This document shows positions 45,243-57,686 of a DNA stretch of 64,000 nucleotides, piece after piece. Made by a program: the position numbers and the translations under genes. Origin of the DNA: Pyrus communis (lineage: Eukaryota > Streptophyta > Magnoliopsida > Rosales > Rosaceae); contig NC_084817.1 of assembly GCF_963583255.1 (NCBI RefSeq), positions 19,387,989 to 19,451,988 of the forward strand, written 5' to 3'. The notes under the pieces were generated by a model that had not been told where the DNA came from, ran no database searches, and worked only from the letters and a program-made list of their open reading frames with translations. Each line of letters begins with the position of its first letter. Within the stretch, counting starts at the first letter, position 1.

Positions 45243-46938
45243 TCATAGAGATTGAGCAGTGAAGAAGGAGCAACCTCAACCTTTAACACTGAGTTCAAGC
45301 ACAGATAGATCGGTCATTTGGCTCTAACGATGACTATAATTCTTGATTGGTGGCCTTCAGCTGTGTCTTGTGGTGGCATCAACATGTTGGATGACGTGTT
45401 CCTTGGCATTTAGGGAGGCGAAATATTTCCAGGCTTGGTTGTCTGCACGCATACACACTTCGGGAAGAATCCTATCCAAGCCCTCGAATGGTTTGAGATG
45501 AAAAGAGTTGGTCGTCTGATCCCTAAGATAGGATCCTAGCTTAGGTTTCGAAATTGGTGGACCAGAGTCGCATGACTTTATGTAATAAAAATTGTTTGAT
45601 CCCACAACAAGCGTTTTTTTTTTTTTTTTTTAATATTTATGGCCCAAACAACAATATAATTAAAAGAAATAGTAACAACTAAATGAGCCAACTTCTAGTC
45701 GAGACTAACAATAATATGAAGAGGTTGGAAGAATTGTGAACTATCAGAAACTGGAATGAGCATACAAATCAATGTAGAAGTCAATGATTGAAATACGATT
45801 GATAATATAATCAATGTAGGAGTCTAAAGTGCGCGTTACACTTATACACTATAACCATTGGTAGCCTGCATGAAACCTCTCTTCGCTGAGCGTGATGGCT
45901 GCATTTTTTTTTTATTTTTTTTTATTTTTGAAATAAAACTTGGACTCATTTATTGAGTCTTGTGTGTGTTATATTCGCCACACTACTAATTCAACGCTCA
46001 TAAATTAGTTAAGTTGGCTTTATTTTTTTTAGCATGAGTCCTTTTGATTTGAAATTCTTTTTATTTTATTTATTTATTTTGGTCAAACGATAGATTTTGT
46101 TAGATTAGTCACCGACGGAGTTTGAACCCATATCGTCATGCAAGCACTCAACACCTTTCCTTTAATTTGATATTATTCCCGATATGCTTCTTGAAAAATA
46201 TAACTTCTCTTGATTATCAATTATACAACTACCGTTTCATAAAAAGAGGACAGATGTCTCATGATCATTGGTTGTCATAATCACTGCCACGTCAGCCAAA
46301 GTTGTTAAAATATTTATTAGATGTTAAGTGTTCGTTGGTTAATTCATTACAAGTAAGCTTCTATTGTGCTTAGTATATCAGGAACTGCAACTCACAAATG
46401 TAATCAGTCAGTCATCTTTTTCAGAAATACAGAAACCTCAGCTCTTAACTAAACTTTTCTCTAGCTATTCATCTTTATCAATTCTTCATTGTTCTTTGGT
46501 TTTTCTTCAATGTAGTTAATAACTATTTTCTCAAGTGAGTTATAGATGCCGCTAAAATATTCTACCCCCTTCTACTGAAAATATGACTTTAACCCCTCAA
46601 ATTCAAAATTTTCCATATAAAACCCGACATAATTTTTTTACCAAAAAAAAAACCCAATGACTAGGATCCACCTAAGTGAATTCATTAATTACATATTACT
46701 TTACACATTTTACATTTTTTAGATGGCTAAAATAACCCTATTGCATATTTGATGTGCACAATTAATTCTATGCAGATTGTAAGGAGAGAGTTAATAATTT
46801 TGCAAAAAGAAAAATAAGACATTAATGTTAAATAATTCATTGCATATTAATATCAAATATGATAATTGTTGGCTTAATTCTATGTATTTGGCATTATGAG
46901 TTCATATATATATTTTTACAAAAAAAAAAAAAAAAAAA
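45243..46938. other. AT-rich intergenic DNA
   Basis: Mostly unremarkable. The minus-strand frame 45357-45605 lies in a less AT-rich patch but has no recognised motif. There are poly-T tracts at 45613-45630 and 45905-45926, the second beside a tttgaaataaaacttgg phrase. No gene or element is identified. Confidence 0.3.
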
Positions 46939-47012
46939 CCTAATATATGTAATAATACATTAAAAAAAAAGTAATTTACCTACCATGTACAAAAATGTTA
47001 TTTGATTCAAAA

Positions 47013-47043
<31 letters not shown>

Positions 47044-47328
47044 ATTTATATAATTAGACCATATTAATTTACCTACCTACTATTTGAAATGTTCATTTCC
47101 AATTATGCAAAATATTGTATGCCAACAACAAAATATTGCATAAACTTAGGAATTGGATCATGCTTTTGATTTTATCTTTTACCTACAAACAATCATATAC
47201 ATATTGCTTTATATATTTTTACCAAAAAAACGTCCCTAATAGGCTAATATATGTAATAATACATGAAAAATAATTTACCTATCATGTATAAAAAAATGTT
47301 ATTTGATTCAAAATATATAATCTATGTA

Positions 47329-47361
<33 letters not shown>

Positions 47362-47700
47362 ATTGGAACAAATTAATTTACCTACCTACAAATTAATTTT
47401 CAATAATTTACCTACAAAAAGTTATACCCCGTGTGTAATATAATATCTTTTTTTTCACTAATACATAGAGATTAATTTACCCATAACAAGAAGAAATATA
47501 ATTTGATGTATTATATTGAAAAATATTATGTCATACCTATATTTATACAACAATAAAACGTGCCTAATATATGTAACAATACATGAAAAATAATTTACCT
47601 ACAAGTTAGAGAAGTATTAGTTGATTCAAAATATATAATACGGATTTAGTATAATTTGTTTTTAATAATTGGAACAAATTAATTTACTTCCCAATTAATG
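46939..47700. repeat. Imperfect tandem repeat, about 300-320 bp, three units
   Basis: Units start at about 46939, 47242 and 47563. Each has the order (c)ctaatatatgtaa(t/c)aatacat, aataatttacctac, ttatttgattcaaaat(a/g)t, a GT or AT microsatellite, then aattaatttacctac. The first two units carry (GT)n tracts (47016-47044, 47329-47344). It is non-coding, and I know of no named satellite that matches. Confidence 0.75.
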
Positions 47701-49454
47701 CAAAATATATATATCACAAAAAGGTAAGTTTTTGGTATGATATGGATACAATTAATGCAATACAACAGTTTATATATTTTATTTCACTTTTTCTACAACT
47801 TTTAATTTGAAATAAATTTAGCGATTTGAGAAAGTGGCATGGGTGTAAATAATTTGTATTAGTAGGTCAATAGTATTCCGATGTGGCTGTAGATTTTAAA
47901 TTTGGGCTTTTATTGGACGTTCAAATATAGATGGGTTTTTATTTAGGAATCATGAATTGTAAGGACCAAAATCTAAAGCTCCCAGTATTCTATAGGCAAA
48001 AATTTGTAAAGCTAATAGCTTTCTGTCTTTTCTTGGCCCCAGTATAACATGTCAAAAGCAGAACAACTTTAATATGAATTGCAATAATTTCTTCCACGAA
48101 ACTTCTTCATTCCTTTTTAATGGTAAATGAAGCTTCTTCGCTCTTGCGCTCAGAACTTAGATGATTAACTTGTTAGAAACGATAGCTTTTTAACATTGAG
48201 AATTTCGTCGTGAGCCCTTAAACACGCCAAAGTGCTTTGTCCTAAATTCTTCATTCATGAACCTTCTTTCTTGCTCACAAGTCAACATTCTAAAGCTACC
48301 AAAGCGCAATATCAAAAGCACTCCAGTAGTAATAGTAATAAGATCAATTATAAACAAAGCAAAATAAGATAGGTCTGAGATGCAGTAAGTGCACGTAGAA
48401 GTGTTCGGGTTTCGTGTGCATGTTGTTTTTGCTAAATTTTTTGAGAAATCTCGACGATACTCGGAAAAAATTAATTCAATTTAACCAATAAAGAACACAA
48501 ATAGGGGATATAAAGTGTTACGGTCTTAACCTCGTCCTAATTAAAATTTAGGGTACCTCTCATACCGATCAGGAATACTATTTTCAACAGATGAAACAGC
48601 CGTTTGATTTCTAATCCATCGTCTTCAATCCCGGTTAGCCAATTTACTTTCTTCTTCTTTTTTTTTTTTTTTTTTTTTTTCAGAAAAAAGGTTGTTAATT
48701 ACTCTCACACAAGCCTCAAAATTAAGTTAACTTCCACATTTGGGATTAATTACATTTTCATAGACACCAACCTTTTCTTTCCTCTGTAACTTGTCCCGCG
48801 ACAACAATAAAATGCTGCAAACCAAAATGCAAATCTCATTACGTTGAACTAACTTAACTGGAAAAAAAAAATTCCAACACGACTAAATTAAGAACTAATT
48901 GATTTATCATTTATAATCTTCCCGTCACAACATTTTTGTTTCTCACAACATGTATACTCATGTGCATGTTGTAAAAACGAGTTTATCCATAATGCATGTG
49001 CAAGTTAATCTCAATTAATAGAAAATGAGCTAGGGTTATATCGATGGGTATATAATTTAAGTACAAATATTCGACTGTACAATGGGGACCCTACCCTCCA
49101 ATTGTAGGAATTGTCTCATTTTGATCACAAGTAATGATAGGGAGACCAACTATTTAGACCAAATTTTATAAATTATATGACGTGATTGTTGATGATTGAA
49201 TTATTATTTAAGTGTTGATTAACATATTTATTTCCTATTGATGACATATCATTTGATTTATAAATTTAGGCTAAAAAATTAATCTACGTAGCATTATTCA
49301 GTCATTCCATAATTCAAAATGTTCGACTCCCAAAGTTATTCCAGCAGATTTATGCCAAAGTATGTAATTTATTTGACGATGGAATTATAATTTGCATCTG
49401 GGACACTACTGTATCATAAATTAAGTAATGATAGAGAAAAATGGTACTTAATAT
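47701..49454. other. AT-rich intergenic DNA
   Basis: No gene is supported. A T22 run lies at 48658-48680. Nothing else is recognised. Confidence 0.3.
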
Positions 49455-49464
49455 ATCTTTTCTG

Positions 49465-49672
49465 GATGAGGATCCTCCTTGTGAGTATTCCTAGAATCCT
49501 TACATCCTAATCATTCATTGTATATCGTGCGGTCAGTTTTTATTAGATACTATTTATGTTTAATTTTAAATAAAAAAATTCAAAATGATTTCTATCCGCA
49601 TAATTTACTATAAATAGTTAAGTTATGATATCCTTAAGATCCCGCCATTTAGATCCGGATGGGTCCAAATCC
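49465..49672. mobile_element. 208-bp GGATCC-family MITE (10-bp TSD)
   Basis: It is flanked by exact ATCTTTTCTG at 49455-49464 and 49673-49682. The ends are inverted and imperfect (GATGAGGATCC… and …GGGTCCAAATCC). The interior matches the element at 12537-12732. It is non-coding. Confidence 0.8.
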
Positions 49673-49869
49673 ATCTTTTCTGTCTATTTTGTTGGTTTTA
49701 TAGGTATTGGGAAGATGCTGTTGCAGTGATTATTTCAATCATTGTGCCTCACTGTAGACAATTAGATTAGTTTAATTTTTTCTCAATAAGCAAACATACA
49801 CCATACAATATAATGCAAAAGAGACGGAAGAAAAATTAATCCACCCAAACAAAAGGATTAAACTTTCAG

Positions 49870-52074
49870 CTAATTAAAGTCGACTTCTTGATTAATGCTG
49901 CGCAGCATTTGATTAACAGCTGCTGCTATTTCATCCACTGTATTGAGGAGGCACCCTTCTTCAATCTGTCCCAATTCACAACAAAAATTAATTTGTTTTC
50001 TAAAATTATAAAGACATATATAGTGAATTTAGTAAAGAAACAAAATGATAATTTGTTCTTATTTGGACAATTTTTTTTTAGTGCATGAACTCGAAGGATT
50101 CACATCGGACCCACTTGATCGATGCATACACACTTACACAGTGCAAAACCAAATGACAAAAATGTAACTTGTTCTTATTAATTTGTAGACAAACATTTTA
50201 GTGCAGGGTAATTTTAAGAAGATTAAATTTGGAGATTAAATTTGTAAACCAAATGATGTGTCACTAATAGAAATAAGCACGTTTATCAATGTTTAAGTAA
50301 TAAACCAATCATCAACTTCCATATCCTTTAGTTTTCAAAATTTTATCTTCTAAATTTAGTCTCCCTAACATTACTTTTTAGTTTATGAACTTGTAGCATT
50401 CCCATCATCACATCCCACTTGCTGCAAACGCAGTGCAAAACCAAATGACAAAAATGTGGTGTGGAAAATAATATAATAAGACGGTGTGAACTGATTAGTT
50501 GGTAAAGTAATCTTCTTTTGTCCTTTAAATAGCCTGAGATTAAAATCCAACGTTATTAAAAGCTTAGTGTTCCCGTCACTTCCTTGTTTACTGTACTCCT
50601 TTCATTGTTTTTCAATAAAAAAAAATAAAAAAAAAAATAAAAAATAAAAAATAAAAACTTCTACAATTGTTGATATGGTTAATTTTTGAAACAGTTACTA
50701 GCACTCCAAATATTTAATTATACATTCAAAACAACCTATATTAAAAAAAAAAAATTACACTTACGAGAGATGCACGACAAAATTTTTAAAGTGACAATAA
50801 TTATCATTTTTCGGCCAAATGGAAATGCTTTCTTGATAGGACAATATTAATTATGAAAAGGTAATGCAATCATTTGAAAAGACTTGGCTGCAAAACTGTA
50901 AAACTAATTACCTTAACGCTAACTGAGTAGAGGACCATTTCATCAGCTGTGGTGACATTAAGGTGAAGAACACTGAGCCTAAGGCTTTGAAACCCAGCCA
51001 CCATGTTCAACAGCTGTCTAGGCCTTTTCTTGGAAAGTATCTTCAGGTTGGCATGGCTGTCCACCATGGTCACTTCTATGTCTGCTGCTGCTTCTGCCCA
51101 CTGGTTGTTGTTATACTGAGTCGTATTCAACTCGTTCGCTTGGAGACCAGCTGATTGGTTACACTGTGTTGCTCGAGTTGAGAATTGTGGGAAGGTGAAG
51201 AACTCAGCCAAAGGTTGTTGCTTACTCCTCTTGTTGCTGTCCATCGACTGCAAAAGCTGCTCTAGCTCCTTCACAAAGTTTATGGCACCCCCAATAATTG
51301 ATGCTTGGTCACCCTGTACCAAATATTCATAACAAGATTAATTTGGTGCAATCCCAAAACATATGGCTTTATTATGAAATTTTTTCAATGATAAGGGTTA
51401 ATCCCAAAAAACATTTCAATCTAAAGAAAATGTAGATGCAAAAAACTTCTAACTGAATTGGTTAAGCGCATTTACTCTCGCATTTGAGGTTCTGTGTTCA
51501 TGTATCTCCCTCCCGTAATATCACATTCGTATAAGGAAATAAAAATAAAAACATCTGCAGCTATATCTGGCTAGGAACCCAATAATGAATTTTATTTTTG
51601 TGATTCAAATTTAATTAAACTAACCCTTTGAGCATAAGATTGTGGCATCAATGATCTGAGGACAGCAAGGTACTCATTCATTTGCTTGCGCCTGTTGCGC
51701 TCCACAACAATGTGCGTCATCCTCTGGTTCTCAATTTCCTCCTTGTTCTTGCTGCTCTTGGTGCGATGCCGTTTGCGGCGATTCGTTGTTGCAGGTGGTG
51801 GCGGGGGCGGTGGTGTTTCCATGGCAGAGAGGTGTCCTGGTGGGCAAGATTGATCAACTGTGCAAGCCTCAGGTGAGGAGTTAGGATCCCAATCTTTCAC
51901 ATTTTGCAAAAGTGAAGGAAATGATGAGCAGTAGTCCCAATTTTCAATGATGCCTTGTCGGTCTTGTAAGCTGAAGTCACTGCCCCAAGAACCACCTCCA
52001 TTAAAAGAGTAGTAGTCTTTGCAACCAAAGCCAAATAGGTACTCTTGTGGGGAAATCACAGCTTCTAATGCCAT
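49870..52074 (-). CDS. bHLH transcription factor, group Ia (bHLH94/96-like)
   Basis: Three exons: 52074-51625, 51313-50912 and 49965-49870 (stop TAG). All are phase 0 with GT-AG introns, giving 315 aa. The N-terminus is acidic/aromatic ([11 protein letters not shown]…[12 protein letters not shown]), then a proline run (88-94) and a basic stretch [11 protein letters not shown]. The bHLH domain (about 118-172) has the H121-E125-R129 pattern that predicts E-box/G-box binding. The intron splits the loop between SYAQR and [20 protein letters not shown]. The C-terminal half ([20 protein letters not shown]…HLNVTT…VLYSVSVK + exon 3) is the ACT-like dimerisation region of this group, which also contains SPCH/MUTE/FAMA. 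The small third exon (96 nt) is separated by a 946-bp intron. It acts in the nucleus; its specific target process is unknown. Confidence 0.92.
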
Positions 52075-53084
52075 GATTTGATCACTCTAATAACTTTTTA
52101 ACTACTGCAGAATCTGTTTATGGTAGTGAGTGAAAGTGTACGAGGGGCTTTTGTGTGGTTCAAAAGGGAAAAGGAAGTTAGAAGGGTGAGGAGGTTTTTT
52201 CTTTCCTCTAAAAGAGAACCCAAATCAAAGAAATTTTTATTAGGGTTGAAGTTAGCTATGCCAAAGCACTACACCCAAAAGACCAAACAAACACACCCTT
52301 TTATCATCTCTAAATAAGAAACTCGATCTGGTTTCTTTTTAAAGGAGCTTTAGCCAAGAAAACGAAAAGCTACATTGTGTTGCACGTGTGATTTCGTGTA
52401 GACTAGTCACTCCACCAGAGGTTAAAGAGATTCTCTTTTGCTTCTCTCGCTACTTACACGAAATATGTTCACTATCACATTGATATCCTGATCTAACAAT
52501 GTACTTACATGAAAAACAACTACGCACAACAATACCCTAAATCAGACCTCACATGATAGTGAACTTTTTCTATGTAAGTTCTCCACCCAGAAATAACAAC
52601 TATATTGGTTAGACTAAATAAATTACAGAAACATTTTATTTGTATTCGAGCTACTGATTGCACTACTGATTACACCTTGTACAAAAATGAATTTGATTGC
52701 GTAAATAAGTACAATCAATCGTCTATACAAACATGCAATGACTGAGTGAGTTATGACTCTAACCGTTTCACATTATAAACCTAGCATGCATCAATGGCTA
52801 GAAAAATCCAAAAGCTCACTTGTGTAGATAGATTACTGATGTACGTCTCATCCTTATGAGTTTTATGAGTAGTACAATTACAAATTTGTATACCCAACCG
52901 ACAAACTCTCAAACAACTATTTAGTATAGTGCTATTTTTCTACATATATAAGTAAAAGGTCTTAGTTTCAAGTTCTGTAGATGCTAATTTCGATACTAAT
53001 TTATTCTCTCTTCTCTCTTAGTATAAATATATTGTAGTTTAAACAAAATAAAAAAAAAAAAAACTCTTAAGCACCTCTAATGGA
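52075..53084 (-). promoter_or_regulatory. Upstream region of the bHLH gene
   Basis: A perfect G-box (CACGTG, 52383-52388) lies about 310 bp above the start codon. Farther out, an imperfect inverted repeat (52452-52480 and 52551-52579; 22 of 29 positions pair) could form a stem with a 70-nt loop. The first 60 bp above the ATG are A/T-rich. I do not see a clear TATA box that I would commit to. Confidence 0.5.
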
Positions 53085-53093
53085 TTATTTAAA

Positions 53094-54205
53094 GGAGAAA
53101 TTAGGTTCTCATCCCTCTTTTTGCTACTCCCTTGATTAAAACTTTATTCCTTTTCAATTTTTTTTATCAAGGTCCTTGAATATTAATAACATCATTACTT
53201 ATTTCAATAATAAAATATTTTTTATTTTTAAATATATTCATTTAGTGTTAAAAATGTTACAATTAGTATATTTATATTTATGGCTAAATTTTTTATCACA
53301 TATTTTTATTTTTAGTTTGTACCCATTTTTAATTTGCAAACCTTCTTTAATTTGTACCAATTTTATTTTCATTTTTAATTTGTGCATTAATTTCTTTGTG
53401 CCCAGATTTTTTAAAGTTTTATTTGTATTTGTGCCCATGTGTTTACCGTCATGTGACATTGTATAATTAATCAATGATAGAAAAATTACATATGCTATAT
53501 TTATGTTTTATGGCTAAACTTTGTATCATATATTTATATTTTTAGTTTGTACCCATTTTTAATTTGCAACTTTTTTTTTTTAAATTTGTTTTATTTTCTT
53601 TTTTGTTTTAATTTGTACCCATGTATTTTTTTTTTTTTTTTGGGTCCATAATTTTTAAAATTTCATTTGTACTCATAATTTTTTAATCTTTTATTTTTAC
53701 CCTAATTTATTTATAATGTACCCATTCTTCTTTATTAATGTACCACTTTGTTATATGTGAAATGTACCAATTTGTTTTGTAAAATGTACCAATTTTTTTA
53801 ACACTATGGATACATTCTTTTGCCATTTATTATTTCTTATTGTTACATAGTTTTTATCCATTTATTCAATCAAAATGTTTGAAATTTTTTATTGTAGCCA
53901 TTTCTAATAGTATTATAACGAGGGATTTTAAATTTATAGGATTATAATTCTCCATTTATTCAATCAAAATGTTTGAAATTTTTTATTGTAGCCATTTCTA
54001 ATAGTATTATAACGAGGGATTTTAAATTTATAGGATTATAATTCTCATAAAATATCAAACAATTAATGTCAAAACTATAAAAATATAAATATTAATAGTA
54101 ATATAATGAGGTGTACAAACTCAAGGGACTTTGATCAAACTTTGAATATCATTAAGGTTTTAGTCAAAGAGTGTTAGAGACTAGGAACCGCATCAAAAGT
54201 ATCCC
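53094..54205 (+). mobile_element. GTACAAAT-rich element, complete copy C (9-bp TSD)
   Basis: 1112 bp flanked by exact TTATTTAAA at 53085-53093 and 54206-54214. Its ends match copy B: GGAGAAATTAGGTTCTCA at the left, and …ggaaccgcatcaaaagtatccc at the right, preceded by gggactttgatcaaac. The core is the same AT-rich series of tttgtacccat phrases, extended by a second round (53535-53790). It also contains an internal exact 94-bp tandem duplication. It is non-coding. Confidence 0.85.
53857..54044. repeat. Exact 94-bp tandem duplication inside copy C
   Basis: 53857-53950 and 53951-54044 are identical by eye (tccatttattcaatc … ggattataattc). It is either a very recent duplication or an assembly artefact. 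Confidence 0.9.
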
Positions 54206-54214
54206 TTATTTAAA

Positions 54215-54979
54215 TTAGTTAAAAATTGGAATAATCCAACAGTGGGACCCTTTTAAGAAGACATTTTGTTTGTATGGGCCCAAAAGCATATACCATTTCA
54301 TGAATAGAACGCCATATTAAACCGTGAGGACAGTAATCTCCCTATTCAACTCACATTATACGCACTGAAGGGGGGGGATAGTTTAGTCTTTTACCCACCT
54401 AGTACTGTACTTTTTTCCTAATTTTCTGAACAGAATATGTAACCATTGGTTTCATTTAGCAATAATATGGTCGGATACTTGGACATAGAAAATGAAGAAG
54501 ATGACGAAAAGCTGGTGATGTCCTAAAGATTCTGATAAAGATCTACAAACAGAGAGAGATAGAGATAGAGAAGGAGATAAAAACAACACACAACAGCTTC
54601 GTTCAGGTGTCGGACATGCTCAGAGGAATCCATGTGACCTCACTAACAGCCACTCTGTAATCATCTCCGATGAGGACTTATAATGTGTCCATCACCCTTT
54701 CCCAAAAACCCACTGTACCATTTACTGTTCTTGTGTTTTCCTTTGTTTGGCTGTCAATTTATTATTAATTCTGCTTCGTAGTCAACATTGAACTTGAGGT
54801 AGAGCGACCATATTAGAATCTCTCGAAAGTAAATATAAACTCTTTTAATCACTTGGATTATAAATCTACGTTTGTTTTAAATACAACTACACTAACAACA
54901 AGGGTAGGGATGAACGCTGTCGACAACTTGATTTACATGCCATGTAACCTCATGAACAGCCCCTTGTAATACAATGGGT
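54215..54979. other. Spacer between two DNA elements
   Basis: Includes a short (gagata)n-like purine run near 54552-54580. No gene is supported. It may belong to a distal promoter of something outside the recognisable set, but I cannot show it. Confidence 0.3.
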
Positions 54980-54982
54980 TAA

Positions 54983-55855
54983 GGATGCGTTTGTTGCACT
55001 GAACTATCTTGGATTGAACTAGCTTCAGGGACTAAACTAGACTGGCTTAGACTAGACTAAATTGGACTGATTTAGTGAAGAATTTGATGCAGTGTCAGAC
55101 TAAGAAGTATGACTCTAATATTATATTATTTAATGTATATCTATAATATTTTATTATTAACTTAATATATATTTATTAATATTCTATTATTAATTTATCT
55201 TTTTCTTATTTTCTAGAATCATTCGGGAATCATCTTTCTCTCCATCTAACCTCTCTTTTTTTCTCCGCCGTCTCTCTCCCCTCTTCATCTAACCTCTAAT
55301 ATTTTCCTCTTTCTGTGTATCCAAGTTTCTTCGCTCCTTTTCTCCCTCTGTTGCACAGACGATTCGAATTAAAATCACAAAAAATGGAGACATGCCTTCC
55401 CCCAAAAACCCCAGCCCCTCCCTCTCAAGTTTAGCATCGCCAATTCAATGCTAGCCATGGTGAGTTTTCCTGTTTAGCTCCCTTTCTCTCTTCCCTTTAT
55501 TTTTCTGTTCAAATCCCTCTCTCTTCCCTCTACCTCTTTTCCTGTCCAACTCCCTGAGTGGTAATCAGATTATGGGTGGTCACCAGATTCTAAGATTTTA
55601 GGTCATGAGGGGTTGCGGTCACTGAAGAAGGCTGCTTGAGACGGATTTGGAGAGAAGAAGGCATTGACATCTAGTCCTAGCTAATAACATGCTTTTGGTT
55701 GGGATTAGCTAACGATAGCTAGTGAGGCCCGAAGTCGAGGCGAGTCTGAGCTAATGTCATTAAAGCTAATCCTTTGCTTTGCCAAACGCTGGACTACACT
55801 GGTTGTTAGTCTAGTCCAGTCTAGTGAGAGCTAGGGATGTCAAACAAACACACCC
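54983..55855. mobile_element. 873-bp Harbinger-like non-autonomous element (TAA TSD)
   Basis: It is flanked by TAA at 54980-54982 and 55856-55858. The ends are inverted: GGATGCGTTTGTTGC at the left and the inverse of GGGTGTGTTTGTTTG at the right. Subterminal cta(g)actagact/ctagtccagtctagt repeats occur in opposite orientation at the two sides. There is no transposase. The middle (55200-55560) is C/T-rich with a plant-leader-like composition, possibly captured host DNA. Confidence 0.75.
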
Positions 55856-55858
55856 TAA

Positions 55859-57490
55859 GTGTGTTACTTCATTAATAATTAATTAACTGCTTTTTAATAA
55901 AACATTATGTAGGGGTTTCGATACCAAATTAGGTTATTTATTGTGTGGCTTAGCCGAACTCTCTCTTTCATTGATATAAAAATATCGATGCATTAAAAAA
56001 AAAATATCGTTGTTCATTGAATTATGTGTCGAATTATTCCAGTATTTAGCTCTAATAACAAGAGTATGATTCTCTTTCTCTAATCTTTCTCTTATTCTCT
56101 CTCCTTTTATTTAAAGAATTATGATAAAGTCACGTCAACATTCTGTTTTGAATTTTTTTTATAGAGAAAAAGACAAACAAAAGTGTGAGAATGAGAGGAG
56201 AGAATTCTACTTCATATTAACAATCTTGCCATCCTTCCATTAATTGAATTGTCTTCTTTTGTTAAATCTTTCTTCTTCTTTTTTTTTTTTTTTGTAAATT
56301 TTGTAGAGAATGATTAGGCAAGACTAGCTATTCGTCAATAGTCGTGTGCGAAACACTAACCCTCTTGAAGAAGAAAGGACCATTGCATCTAGAAAAACCC
56401 CCATCCCGTCCCCCACCTACTATATTTTATCAATAATTTGAAGAAAAAAAAAAAGTAAAAGAAGCGACTAACAGTCAGATTTAGTCATATTATAATATTC
56501 TTTTTTGTTTTGGTTGCATATCAAACCGTTAAATAGTGAATGAATCAAGTAAATATATGTACCGTAGAGAAATATTAAGAAATCTAAATTGATCAAAGGT
56601 TTTCAGAAATCTATTTGATCCTCCTAAGCAATAGGAGATGTTAATCAAAGGTTTTCAGAAATCTAAATTGAGGGCTGGTCAAGTAGCACGCCAACACCTC
56701 ACCAAACAAAACACCCCTACCTTTTTCATGTCTTAATATGTATTAGGCCTTCGTCAGTTGTGGAATACAGTCGAACCTATGAGGGTCCTTATTAGTACAA
56801 CTCCACCTAACGAAACACCAAATTAATTCAGATTATGTTTCCTAATTATCCCCATATGTTCCCTAATGGCATGTGCCTCAAGCGCAAAGTACGCTTACCA
56901 GAACCTTTAAATTTACGCAAGTGGCAACAATGTACAAGTTGGTTTATATATTAATCGACTCTATGTGGTGGTTTACGCAAATTATATATTTGGTCAGATA
57001 TCTGGTGTTAAACCAATTAGAATATTTGTTTGTTGACTTGTTCATGAAACCACGGAATTTGGGACCTCAAATTCTGGAACCTGCTAATTCCTAATTGTTC
57101 TTTCTTTGCAATTTAATTCGTTCGGATTCCAGCAATATTGGCTGGAAGGGTATATATATCTTTATCTTACTATAAAGAACTAGCTAGCTGCGCATTTTAT
57201 AAAATACTAGCCTTCATGCACCCATTCACGCGTGTGTAGAAGACATTTTTTGAACCACGGCTTACTATGCTTGACTTATACGTTTTAAATGTATTTATAT
57301 GCGTTAATTGCTTCAATAATTTTTTTTTTTTTTTGACAAAAAGAAAGTCAAATATTTTAAGTAAATGAATAATATTCGAACATGCTAGAAGAAACCCCTC
57401 ATAAACCAATAAAACAGTTGAATCCACATAATGAAATTGGTCCTTCAATTTCCATCTATATTCTATTGATTAACATCAAGAATAGAGAAA
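55859..57490. other. AT-rich intergenic DNA
   Basis: A short duplication occurs: atctaaattga plus gatcaaaggttttcagaaatct at about 56580-56615 and 56641-56668. The plus-strand frame 56873-57094 has no recognised domain. I support no gene. Confidence 0.3.
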
Positions 57491-57655
57491 ATAATATTTA
57501 ATAAACAACTAATTGAATTACATTATTACTAGTTCATTGTGAGACTAAGTCTACCCACCCTCTTAGTGTAGAAAACATCGTTTGTTCAAAGAAAATAAAA
57601 AATTGATCATTTGACAACTAATTGAATCACATTATTATGCGCGTGCGAAATGCCT

Positions 57656-57686
<31 letters not shown>

